From Thermoprotei archaeon (GTDB lineage Archaea > Thermoproteota > Thermoprotei > Thermofilales > B20-G17): 15,615 nt of DNA. Shown piece by piece: positions 1 to 6,866 of this stretch. A program made the position numbers and the translations under genes. The stretch is from NCBI GenBank assembly GCA_003649515.1, contig QMSC01000018.1, positions 1 to 15,615 on the forward strand, given 5' to 3'. Each line of letters starts with the position of its first letter. Position 1 is the stretch's first letter. Under the pieces are notes generated by a model. It saw only the letters and a list, made by a program, of their open reading frames with translations, searched no databases and was not told the origin of the DNA.

Positions 1-932
1 AATAAATCGTGGATTCTGATGCGTGCTGTTGCAGCCTCTATTGAGTAAAGTATGAAGAGAACGAGTGCGGCTTCGAGAACTAGACATAGTGCGTTAGCGA
101 TCCATAATGGTGGGTTAGTTGCGCCAGGGAACGGCACACCAAAGTAAAGCGATGCTGCAAATAGTCCCACAAGGGTCATCTGGGTATCCTTGAAGAGATC
201 TAGAAATGCTAATCTTCTACCACTTATTTCAGTAATATGACCTGCCACTATTTCAGTCTCAGCGTGGGGTATATCAAATGGATCTTCTTCCATTTCTGCT
301 TGTTGGGATAAAAGGAACAGTACAAACGCTATGAAGTGGGGTAGTATGTATATAGGTTTCCTCACCAGTACACCAGGAAGCCTTGAGGCTATACCTTCAA
401 TGCTAAGGCTTCCAGTTTCCAGTACTGGGACGCTCAATAGTAGCATTGAAGCTATATCAAAGCCTGCTACTTGAAGAACGAGACGCAGAGATCCTAGTTT
501 GGTGAAGGGGCTCTGCACGCTCCACCCTATGAGGTACACTAGTATAGAGGACAGCGATAGTAGGAGGACTAAGAGAAGGGCGTCGCCTTCAAAGCTATAT
601 AGGGAGCGCCCATACCACGGAATGAATATGACAGTACAAGCTATTAGTAGTGCAGGAGCGAAGATTATGACAAAATCGACTACTGCGTGGTCTGCGTGGT
701 CTACACGAATGTCTTCTTTAAATAGAAGCTTTATGAAGTCCGCTAAAGGTTGCAGAATTCCTCTGCTACCCGTATAGGTCGGTCCTAACCTGCTCTGCAT
801 GCGTGCAATGAGCTTTCTCTTATACCACTCGAATACCAGAGATATAATGAATATGAAGATGAGTCCCGGAAATACCAGCAGGTATACCAGTAACCCTATC
901 GGGTTTTTGATCAAGTCGAGGAAGAGGGGCAT
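1..932 (-). CDS. NuoH-like membrane subunit of a group 4 hydrogenase / complex I-type oxidoreductase (3' end beyond window)
   Basis: The minus strand is open from an ATG at 932 to the left edge, giving 310 residues with no stop. Members of the NuoH/EchB/HycD family are usually about 300-350 residues, so little is missing. The protein is strongly hydrophobic with about seven to eight membrane helices. After the first helix it has the conserved cytoplasmic stretch RMQSRLGPTYTGSRGILQP, typical of NuoH. At about residues 215-231 it has EEDPFDIPHAETEIVAG, the family's acidic loop. In complex I this subunit joins the redox arm to the membrane arm and forms the quinone-side ion path; in hydrogenases it anchors the NiFe module. 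It starts 6 bases after the NuoA-like gene, and a GGAGG Shine-Dalgarno overlaps that gene's TAG stop, so the two are surely co-transcribed. Family assignment is firm. That it serves the hydrogenase rather than a separate dehydrogenase is inferred from the neighbouring genes. Confidence 0.93.
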   Translation of the reverse strand, partial: MPLFLDLIKNPIGLLVYLLVFPGLIFIFIISLVFEWYKRKLIARMQSRLGPTYTGSRGILQPLADFIKLLFKEDIRVDHADHAVVDFVIIFAPALLIACTVIFIPWYGRSLYSFEGDALLLVLLLSLSSILVYLIGWSVQSPFTKLGSLRLVLQVAGFDIASMLLLSVPVLETGSLSIEGIASRLPGVLVRKPIYILPHFIAFVLFLLSQQAEMEEDPFDIPHAETEIVAGHITEISGRRLAFLDLFKDTQMTLVGLFAASLYFGVPFPGATNPPLWIANALCLVLEAALVLFILYSIEAATARIRIHDL

Positions 933-938
933 ATTACC

Positions 939-1283
939 CTACCTCCTAACTATTATGAGCGCGGCTACTGTTGATAAAGCCAAGTACACTGCGAGCATAA
1001 TGTACTCAAGGCTTTGAAGGGGCTTAATGAAGACCACGGCAAGCATGATCAGTACTGGCACGGCGTCGAAGACCGTGAATATTATGATATACTTGAAGAA
1101 CGTTAGCGCCAGCTTACGCGATGGAAGGAAAGATCTTTCGCCGCATGCATAGATGTCTTCTTTTGTTGCAACAGTTTTCTTCGGAGCTAGCTTACCCACC
1201 GCGTAGTATGTCGAGTATAGGGCTAGTAGGACGAGAACGAAGTATAACGTTGCTAGTACTCCGCCGGCGATTTCCAGGCTCAT
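939..1283 (-). CDS. NuoA-like membrane subunit (complex I chain 3 family)
   Basis: This 114-residue protein has three predicted membrane helices at about residues 6-28, 61-86 and 92-111. The loop after helix 1 holds KEDIYACGE (Tyr45, Cys47, Gly48, Glu49), which matches the family's YECG loop. Helix 2 contains FTVFDAVPV: the Asp of the family's FDxE motif is kept (Asp73), but the Glu two residues on is Val75. In complex I, NuoA wraps around NuoH. Here it precedes the NuoH-like gene by 6 bases. The ATG at 1283 lies about 30-45 bases downstream of an A/T-rich TATA-like stretch, so the pair may have its own promoter. NuoA homologues are absent from six-subunit Ech hydrogenases, so its presence beside a NiFe hydrogenase is notable. 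Family call fairly sure; role inferred. Confidence 0.87.
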   Translation of the reverse strand: MSLEIAGGVLATLYFVLVLLALYSTYYAVGKLAPKKTVATKEDIYACGERSFLPSRKLALTFFKYIIIFTVFDAVPVLIMLAVVFIKPLQSLEYIMLAVYLALSTVAALIIVRR

Positions 1284-1311
1284 ACTAAAATACCCTCTCT
1301 TCTTAAGGCGT

Positions 1312-1329
1312 ATTTATTCATAAATATTT
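1312..1329 (-). promoter_or_regulatory. TATA-like element upstream of the nuoA-like/nuoH-like pair
   Basis: On the minus strand this stretch reads AAATATTTATGAATAAA and lies about 30-45 bases before the ATG at 1283. That spacing fits an archaeal TATA box giving a transcript with a very short leader. The 94-base gap to the protease gene upstream makes a separate promoter plausible, but read-through from that gene is also possible. Confidence 0.35.
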
Positions 1330-1377
1330 CCTCTTGAAACATTTAGAGGCGCTCGGTAAGAACAGTTGTCCTCAATA

Positions 1378-1872
1378 TCACTTGCCAGCTACGCGCTTAA
1401 GTCCCTCGCTTAGTATTTTGACTATTAGGTCTGCTGTTTCCTTTACTTTGGGAGAGATTTCTTCCCCCAATTGAGTTCTTTCCACTTGTATTCCTAGCAA
1501 GAACACCCTTACACGAGGATTTCTTCTCTTTACCAAGCTAGCAATAAAACTTAGAGGTATTCTGTGAGAAAAGGTGATCGTAGGCTCGCAGCCTTCCTCC
1601 CTAAACTCCTTAACGACTACAGATCCTGAGGGAAAGTTTGCGTGAACGGCATCTATGAAGAGCAAGAGGTTATATTCTGGGTTACACATCTTGTCAATAT
1701 AGTTTTCGGGAGAAAGTTCGGCTACCAGCACGTTTTTCCTCCTTCTTTTCGCTAACTCGTTGGCTATGTAAACGCCCACACCATCATCGCTTCTTAAAGG
1801 ATTTCCTACACCTATAATGAGAGGGTTTGCGCCTGTGAGTAGTTTCCTTATGGCTTTTTCTAAGTCCATCAT
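1378..1872 (-). CDS. hycI: [NiFe] hydrogenase maturation endopeptidase, HycI/HybD family
   Basis: This 164-residue protein (usual family length about 150-175) has the family's N-terminal signature IIGVGNPLRSDDGVG at residues 19-33, whose Asp30 is the expected first nickel ligand. It is followed by FIDAVHA with Asp74 and by FSHRIPLS with His103, the other two expected ligands (compare Asp16, Asp62 and His in E. coli HybD/HycI). The enzyme senses nickel in the immature large subunit and cleaves the C-terminal tail after the last CxxC motif. The large subunit encoded at 3022-4179 still has such a tail. The gene starts ATGATG at 1872; either Met is possible. It is transcribed away from the hydrogenase genes it would serve, from the shared intergenic region. 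Its presence argues that the adjacent complex is a true hydrogenase and not a Cys-less dehydrogenase. Confidence 0.93.
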   Translation of the reverse strand: MMDLEKAIRKLLTGANPLIIGVGNPLRSDDGVGVYIANELAKRRRKNVLVAELSPENYIDKMCNPEYNLLLFIDAVHANFPSGSVVVKEFREEGCEPTITFSHRIPLSFIASLVKRRNPRVRVFLLGIQVERTQLGEEISPKVKETADLIVKILSEGLKRVAGK

Positions 1873-1887
1873 ACAATGGTACTTAAC

Positions 1888-1906
1888 TATGAATGTTCAT
1901 ATATAC
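1888..1906 (-). promoter_or_regulatory. Promoter of the maturation protease gene, with overlapping palindrome
   Basis: The minus strand reads GTATATATG at 1898-1906, a good archaeal TATA box centred about 30 bases before the ATG at 1872, which predicts an almost leaderless transcript. A 14-base perfect palindrome, TATGAATGTTCATA (1888-1901), abuts and overlaps the TATA box on its downstream side. In archaea that is a usual position for a repressor that blocks polymerase recruitment. The binding protein is unknown and the operator role is inference. Confidence 0.45.
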
Positions 1907-2025
1907 TCTGCATACTGCTGTGTAGTTCCCATTCTAGTTACAATACTGCGTTAGCCAAGTCTCTTCTTCGAGGTACTTCCTCATTTTCGAACGTTCTCTA
2001 AATCCATACGCAAATGCATCGAATA

Positions 2026-2058
2026 CAAGCACTTATTGCTTGAATAAAGATTTTAAAA
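2026..2058 (+). promoter_or_regulatory. Promoter of the hydrogenase BCDI operon, with upstream inverted repeat
   Basis: The block GATTTTAAAAGG around 2049-2060 is the best TATA-like box upstream of the small-subunit gene, and would place a transcript start near 2080. Eight bases before the box lies a perfect inverted repeat, CAAGCA-CTTAT-TGCTTG (2026-2042), extendable to AATaCAAGCA/TGCTTGaAT... with one mismatch. Its position just upstream of the BRE/TATA suits a transcriptional activator site. A second 8-base palindrome, GAACGTTC, lies at 1989-1996. Sequence pattern seen; regulation inferred. Confidence 0.42.
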
Positions 2059-2106
2059 GGAGTAACCTAAAATAGTAGGAGTTAAGATTAGCTCGCGGGG
2101 ATTGCT

Positions 2107-2577
2107 GTGGCCATAGGCAGTTATGCTCTCGAGAGACTATTGAGATGGGCTAGAGCTAAATCGCCGTGGCTCCTACACCTTAACGCAGGCGCCTGTTGTA
2201 ACGGATGTGACATAGAGCTCGTAGCAGCTTTAACTCCTTTCTATGATGTAGAGAGATTTGGGATAAAGCTCGTAGGCTCTCCCCGACACGCTGATATTCT
2301 AGCTATTGTAGGTGGTGTAAACAAGCAAATGGAGGAACGTGTAAGAAGGATATACAATCAAATGCCTGAGCCTAAAGTCGTCATTGCTATAGGAACTTGT
2401 TCAGTTGATGGTGGAGCATTTAATGGAGCCTATAACGTGGTTGGTGGAGTTGATAAAATAATTCCGGTGGACGTATACGTCCCTGGATGTCCTCCTAGAC
2501 CCGAGGCCATAATACACGGAGTGTACCTAGCGTTAAGAAAGCTTTATGGAGGTGACTTTCTTGGAAAGAAAAGGTAA
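2107..2577 (+). CDS. Group 4 [NiFe] hydrogenase small subunit (NuoB/EchC-like)
   Basis: This 156-residue protein has the short, single-domain form typical of group 4 small subunits. The four ligands of the proximal [4Fe-4S] cluster are visible: Cys31 and Cys34 in GACCNGCDIE, Cys98 in IGTCSVDGG, and Cys128 in VPGCPPRPE. The CNGCDIE form is that of hydrogenases, whereas respiratory complex I NuoB has tandem cysteines (CC...E). An additional Cys30 precedes the motif. The protein relays electrons between the ferredoxin-like subunit and the NiFe site. I take the GTG at 2107 as start, with a GGGG-rich site before it at about 2096-2100. It is the first gene of a four-gene plus-strand operon and overlaps the next gene. 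Family call is very sure. Confidence 0.94.
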   Translation: MAIGSYALERLLRWARAKSPWLLHLNAGACCNGCDIELVAALTPFYDVERFGIKLVGSPRHADILAIVGGVNKQMEERVRRIYNQMPEPKVVIAIGTCSVDGGAFNGAYNVVGGVDKIIPVDVYVPGCPPRPEAIIHGVYLALRKLYGGDFLGKKR

Positions 2578-3022
2578 TGATCTCCTTGACAAGCTTACCG
2601 GGATCATAGGACCTCTAGGCAAAGTTGAAAGACGTGGACCTAAAAGGTATTACGTATACACATCGAGCGAGAACATTAAAGAAATTGTTAACAAACTGTT
2701 AAAGGAGCTAGGAGATTGCTACATCAGCGCAATTACAGGGGTTGAACTCGAGGATTGCTTTAGAGTCTACTATCATATATGGAATTTTACTGAAAGTGTT
2801 CTTCTAAGTATTATTACGGAAACGAGTAAGGAGAAACCTGAAGTTCCAAGCCTTACTGACATAATACCGGGTGCTATATTTCACGAGAACGAAGCGTATG
2901 ATCTTTTGGGAATTAAATTCATAGGACACCCTAATCTGCGTAAGAACTTCGTCTTACCCGATAACTCTCCTCCAGATTACTTCCCCTTAAGGATGAGCCA
3001 AAGTAAACGAGGTGAGAGTTAA
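2561..3022 (+). CDS. NuoC/EchD-like subunit of the hydrogenase (30-kDa subunit family)
   Basis: The protein is about 153 residues. Its C-terminal part AYDLLGIKFIGHPNLRKNF followed by LPDN and YFPLR matches the signature of NuoC (complex I 30-kDa subunit: E-x-YD-hGh-F-GHP-L, then LPDD...PLR). This subunit has no cofactor and braces the NuoB-like and NuoD-like subunits. An ATG at 2546 is also possible, but a strong Shine-Dalgarno GGAGGTGA (2548-2555) sits 5 bases before the in-frame TTG at 2561, the same arrangement seen at other starts here, so I prefer TTG. It overlaps the end of the small-subunit gene by 17 bases, and its TAA stop overlaps the next ATG (TAATG), which indicates translational coupling. 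Confidence 0.9.
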   Translation: MERKGNDLLDKLTGIIGPLGKVERRGPKRYYVYTSSENIKEIVNKLLKELGDCYISAITGVELEDCFRVYYHIWNFTESVLLSIITETSKEKPEVPSLTDIIPGAIFHENEAYDLLGIKFIGHPNLRKNFVLPDNSPPDYFPLRMSQSKRGES

Positions 3023-4179
3023 TGGCAATAACAATATTACCTTTCGGCCCCCAGCATCCCGCGCTCGCAGAGCCTGAGCATTTTAGATTCAAGGTAGATG
3101 GCGAAGTCATAGTCGATGTAGAAGTTAAGATAGGTTACCTGCACAGAGGTATGGAAAAGCTGATGTCTACAAAAACCTATGTCCAGAACATATACATGTC
3201 CGAGAGGATATGCGGCATCTGTAATGTCGCGCACACAACGTGTTACGTTCAAACGGTTGAATCTCTAGCTGGACTTGAGGTTCCTAAGCGTGCTCAGTTC
3301 TTAAGGGTTGTGGTAAATGAGCTCGCCAGAATTCATAGCCACCTACTAATAATAGGCCTAGCCGCTCACGAAGTTGGATTCGAAACTATGTTTATGTGGA
3401 TATGGAGGGACAGAGAACTCGTTATGCGGCTCATGGAGGAGTTAACAGGCAATAGGTTGATGTCGGCATACAATACTATTGGTGGTGTGAGAAGAGACGT
3501 AGATGAGAAGGTGATAAGTGCACTAAAAAAGGCTTGTACAACACTTAGAGAAAGTTTCTTGCAAATCAGAAAAGTATTCCTCGAAGACCCGCTTATTAGA
3601 ACTCGTTTCGTAAACGTTGGGCTACTAAAATCCAGAGATGCGATAGCGCGCTCGGCTGTAGGTCCAGTAGCCAGGGGTTCAGGTATAAAGACCGATGTGA
3701 GAGCGGACGATCCTTACCAAGCCTACAAAGATATACCTATAAACGTCGTAACCTATAAGGAGTGTGATTCATGGGCTAGAATGATGGTAAGAGTTGATGA
3801 AATATTTGAGTGTTTACGGCTAATAGAGGAAGCTCTCGAAAACCTTCCCTCGGGCGAAGTGAGGATTCCTGTTTCAAGGAAAATGCCCGAAGGGGAGGCT
3901 ATAGGGAGAGTAGAGGCTCCTAGGGGAGAACTCTTGTACCATATAATATCCAAGGGTGGTGAAAAGCCCTACAGGATAAAGATAAGAACGCCGACTTTCT
4001 CCAACCTATATCCCATAGTTGCAACGTTTATTGGAGAGACTATAGCCGATATTCCGGTAATCTTAATTAGCATAGACCCCTGTTTCTGCTGTACTGATAG
4101 AATGGAATTCGTTGATGTTAATAGTGGAAAGGTATGGTATATGTCCACTAGTGAAATTAAGAGGAAGTATTGGAGGTGA
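3022..4179 (+). CDS. Group 4 [NiFe] hydrogenase large (catalytic) subunit, NuoD/EchE-like
   Basis: The 385-residue protein begins with FGPQHPALAEPEHF (residues 8-21) and KIGYLHRGMEKL, both typical of the NuoD/EchE branch. Both nickel-binding motifs are intact: L1 ERICGICNVAHT with Cys64 and Cys67, and L2 DPCFCCTDR with Cys354 and Cys357. These four cysteines are lost in quinone- or F420H2-linked complex I relatives, so this is a true H2-reacting enzyme. After Arg360 there is a 25-residue tail ending KRKYWR. It fits the family's cleavage site DPCxxCT[DE]R followed by Met, and would be removed by the protease encoded at 1378-1872. Cys356 inside L2 is an extra cysteine. The likely reaction is proton reduction with ferredoxin electrons coupled to ion pumping. 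The ATG at 3022 follows GAGGTGA by 5 bases. I cannot assign the group 4 subgroup. Confidence 0.95.
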   Translation: MAITILPFGPQHPALAEPEHFRFKVDGEVIVDVEVKIGYLHRGMEKLMSTKTYVQNIYMSERICGICNVAHTTCYVQTVESLAGLEVPKRAQFLRVVVNELARIHSHLLIIGLAAHEVGFETMFMWIWRDRELVMRLMEELTGNRLMSAYNTIGGVRRDVDEKVISALKKACTTLRESFLQIRKVFLEDPLIRTRFVNVGLLKSRDAIARSAVGPVARGSGIKTDVRADDPYQAYKDIPINVVTYKECDSWARMMVRVDEIFECLRLIEEALENLPSGEVRIPVSRKMPEGEAIGRVEAPRGELLYHIISKGGEKPYRIKIRTPTFSNLYPIVATFIGETIADIPVILISIDPCFCCTDRMEFVDVNSGKVWYMSTSEIKRKYWR

Positions 4180-4184
4180 GGATT

Positions 4185-4595
4185 TTGAACTTCATGCCGA
4201 AAATATTGCGAGGAGTTGTCAGCTACGTTTTCAAAAAGCCCGTTACTAAACAATACCCCTTAGAAAGGGTTGAGCCGGCACCAGTATTTCGCGGAAAAAT
4301 GTCGTTTAACCCGGATCTCTGTGTAGGATGCGGTATGTGTGCAAGGGATTGTCCTACAGGAGCGATAACAATGGAGTTCTATCCTCATGTGAAGAGGAAA
4401 ATGCCTAAGTTCTACTATGGGTTATGTATATTCTGTCATCAGTGCGTGGAAAGCTGCGCATGGAACGCTATAAAGCCCACTACTCAGTTCGAGCTAGCGA
4501 CTTACGATAAAAAGCAACTTATAGAACGTGTTAGTGAGCAGGAAGTTAAGCCTGTTAAGCCTAGAAGACCCGAAAAGAAGCTTTTTTACAGATAG
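4185..4595 (+). CDS. NuoI/EchF-like 2x[4Fe-4S] ferredoxin subunit of the hydrogenase
   Basis: The protein is about 136 residues with two ferredoxin motifs: Cys46-Cys49-Cys52-Cys56 (CVGCGMCARDCP) and Cys81-Cys84-Cys87-Cys91 (CIFCHQCVESCA). The usual Pro after the last Cys is Ala in the second. This is the NuoI/EchF pattern of two [4Fe-4S] clusters passing electrons from soluble ferredoxin to the small subunit. The basic, proline-rich tail (KPVKPRRPEKK) is probably flexible. The reading frame is open from a TTG at 4170, but the Shine-Dalgarno GGAGGTGA (4172-4179) includes the TGA stop of the large-subunit gene and lies 5 bases before an in-frame TTG at 4185, so I start there; ATG 4194 is another option. 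It ends the operon, 9 bases from the converging subunit I gene. Confidence 0.92.
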   Translation: MNFMPKILRGVVSYVFKKPVTKQYPLERVEPAPVFRGKMSFNPDLCVGCGMCARDCPTGAITMEFYPHVKRKMPKFYYGLCIFCHQCVESCAWNAIKPTTQFELATYDKKQLIERVSEQEVKPVKPRRPEKKLFYR

Positions 4596-4604
4596 ATGCA
4601 CTGT

Positions 4605-6569
4605 TTATTTAGTAAATATTATTTGTGATAGGACTCCCTTAAGTGAAATAGGCTCTAGGGGTCTCCCTCCTCCCTCGTAGAACTTGCTGAAGAACTCGTA
4701 GAAGTGAAGCCTTATGTTTTGTATATAAGCGAATAGCCCCTCCATTACGATAATTCCCGCTTGACCTATTATTACTATTGGTAAGCCCATTGCACCTAGG
4801 CTCCAGGCCATGTTCACAACCATCGTTAAGACCGAGTGTATCACAAAGTATATGGCAAGTCGTATGTATGATATTGTATTCGACAGCATTTCAAGCAACG
4901 ATAGCATAAGTTCTAGAACCCCTTCTCCTATGAGCGCGGAGACGGGCTCGTGATGTGTCTTAGCTAGTAGGGATACTACGGGCTCTCCGAAAACTATAAT
5001 GAGTATGCTTATGGGTATCAGTGGCAAGAATATATTGGCTAAGTACTTGGGAATTATGTTATGAACGTAATCCGTCGAGCCCACAACTATGACTCCAGAG
5101 ATGTAGAGTACTAGTATCGGAATGGATTTCGTTGCCGCCTTTATTGCATGCCCCTGCTTGAACTCATTCACGGATTTCAGCATAAAGCCTATGATTAGAT
5201 GAATCACGCCTATAAGAAGGGAAAGTCCGAGGGCCATATTTACTCCTTCCGGCGATATCTCATGGTCCTCAAATAGCTCTATAAGGGGATGATATCCAGG
5301 CAGTTTTATATGTGTTCCAAACAGTTCGCCGGAGAGGGTACCAAAGAACATTGAGCATATACCCATCAGCGTGAGCAGTGTGCTCCAGGAGCGGTATTTT
5401 TCCGGACCAAAGTACCTTAAGACTAGACCTGCAATAAAGAGCACAAGTCCATGACCCATGTCACCGAACATGAAACCAAAGAACAGGGGGAACGTTATTA
5501 GCATTATGAAGCTAGGATCCACTTCATTAACACTCGGCCACCCGTACATGCTTAAAATGCTTTTTCTTACGTCTTTCACGAGGGGTGTCGGTTTAAAGAA
5601 TATGGGCGCACCTTCCGCCGTAGGCTCTTTAAACTCTACAGAGGCTCCTGCCTCTTCCAGCTTAGATTTTACCTTCTCTGCCTCCTGTGCTGGGATATAA
5701 GCTTCGAGGTAAAGTCTGTTTTCCTCAGGACTAACGATGGAGTTTGCCAATTTCTGTAGGGCTTTAAACAAGCAATCTACTGCCTCGTTGAGGGCGAGCA
5801 CTTCAAAGAAGTGCTTTTCCTTCCACTCTTCAAGCCTGTAGTCAATTTCCTCAAGCTCAGCGCTAAGTTTCACTATATTATCTCTTAAGTACTTTAATGC
5901 TTCATCCACGTTGGACGGCAAATCCTTTCTATAGGTAATGTACTCTATGGAGAAAGGTTCCAGTAGCCTATCAAATCTTTCTTTTTGTTTCATCGAAACT
6001 ATGGCTATGAAAACGTCTCTATCAAGGCTGTGCATGAACGTATAGAGAATATTGTTCCTTCTGAACAGATCTTCAAGGTCCTTTCTATCCTTCTCTTGTA
6101 TGATGCCTATTCTTACGTATAACTGACGTTTTTCGAAGAGGTCTTTCAGGTCGAGACCAGTTTTCTCTAGGGGGGCTAACAGCCTTTCATAAGTACTTAA
6201 CTCCTCTATCTGTTTAGTGAGTTTTGCTCTCTCCTCTAGCTGCTTTATCACCTCTTCTAGAATCAAGGCTTTCTCGGCTAACCGTTTCACCGCATCTCCT
6301 ATTTCGTGGACTTCTATCCTTTTCTTAGATATAGCTTCAAACCTCAAGATTTTTTCCCTGTACTTTATATCAAGTGAACTGGTAACTTTCTCGATCTTGC
6401 CTTTTATGGATGTCAGCATCTCCATGTACTCTTCCACAACTCTGACCTTCTCAGGCTTTCCTACAGGTATCGGTTCTACGACGTCAGTGCTAAGAAGCGC
6501 TGTCAGCACGCTTTCAGCTTTTTTGGGAGGAAAACTCGCACCCAGTACTAGCACGCTGTGCTGACCCAT
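4605..6569 (-). CDS. atpI: A/V-type ATP synthase subunit I (a subunit)
   Basis: The 654-residue length and two-part build are those of archaeal subunit I. Residues 1 to about 340 are soluble and charged, with long coiled-coil stretches (for example around 80-135 and 235-260), and bind the peripheral stalks. Residues from about 350 onward hold some seven to eight membrane helices, starting with ITFPLFFGFMFGDMGHGLVL. The essential half-channel arginine is Arg570 in NTISYIRLAIYF, and the second conserved region reads QNIRLHFYEFFSKFYEGGG with Arg620. The subunit guides ions to and from the rotating ring of K subunits. ATG at 6569 follows a purine-rich GAGAGGGGAAGG site. Unlike many archaeal operons, where I is co-transcribed with H and K, here it is divergent from the rest of the ATPase and convergent with the hydrogenase operon. 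Confidence 0.96.
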   Translation of the reverse strand: MGQHSVLVLGASFPPKKAESVLTALLSTDVVEPIPVGKPEKVRVVEEYMEMLTSIKGKIEKVTSSLDIKYREKILRFEAISKKRIEVHEIGDAVKRLAEKALILEEVIKQLEERAKLTKQIEELSTYERLLAPLEKTGLDLKDLFEKRQLYVRIGIIQEKDRKDLEDLFRRNNILYTFMHSLDRDVFIAIVSMKQKERFDRLLEPFSIEYITYRKDLPSNVDEALKYLRDNIVKLSAELEEIDYRLEEWKEKHFFEVLALNEAVDCLFKALQKLANSIVSPEENRLYLEAYIPAQEAEKVKSKLEEAGASVEFKEPTAEGAPIFFKPTPLVKDVRKSILSMYGWPSVNEVDPSFIMLITFPLFFGFMFGDMGHGLVLFIAGLVLRYFGPEKYRSWSTLLTLMGICSMFFGTLSGELFGTHIKLPGYHPLIELFEDHEISPEGVNMALGLSLLIGVIHLIIGFMLKSVNEFKQGHAIKAATKSIPILVLYISGVIVVGSTDYVHNIIPKYLANIFLPLIPISILIIVFGEPVVSLLAKTHHEPVSALIGEGVLELMLSLLEMLSNTISYIRLAIYFVIHSVLTMVVNMAWSLGAMGLPIVIIGQAGIIVMEGLFAYIQNIRLHFYEFFSKFYEGGGRPLEPISLKGVLSQIIFTK

Positions 6570-6866
6570 ACGCCTTCCCCTCTCGAAGCATGTTTTATTA
6601 GCATTCTAGCTATTATATTTTCTTTCTTTCGGAAAGACGATGAGCTCACTACACAGTTTGGAAAGCGTTCCCTTTCGCAGACTAGGAGAAGGTCGCTAGC
6701 CAAAATTACCATCAAGTAGAGTACCTAAGCTTTGTAGACGAGTAAGCAGTAAATTGTGCCGGTAGTTACCCGTCATCTCTCTATCTTTTACCGTATATGT
6801 GTCTTAGTGCTAGTAGATATGCTGGCCTCTCTAGCTGGAAAATTTAAAAATAAGTTATACAGTATC
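6570..6866. promoter_or_regulatory. Divergent ATPase promoter region (subunit I / F-operon)
   Basis: These 297 bases contain no gene I can support. On the minus strand AAATATAATA (6611-6620) is a TATA-like box about 45 bases before the ATG of subunit I, leaving room for a short leader with its Shine-Dalgarno. A perfect 13-base inverted repeat, TCTTTC-G-GAAAGA (6625-6637), lies just upstream of that box. On the plus strand AAATTTAAAAATAA (about 6839-6851) is a TATA-like box whose expected start point falls at about 6866-6872, right at the start of subunit F. I see no RNA gene here. Confidence 0.4.

Noticed and set aside
499..1017. Two plus-strand open frames opposite the NuoH-like and NuoA-like genes
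   Set aside because: The minus-strand products match known families end to end; the plus-strand frames have low-complexity, unrecognisable products.
3022..4179. Reading the large subunit as a NuoD of true complex I or Fpo
   Set aside because: All four nickel-binding cysteines and a cleavable C-terminal tail are present, and a maturation protease is encoded nearby; complex I and Fpo proteins lack these.
6756..6866. N-terminal extension of subunit F from a GTG at 6756
   Set aside because: The extra 37 residues do not resemble subunit F, have no good ribosome site, and contain the probable TATA box; the family start aligns near ATG 6867.
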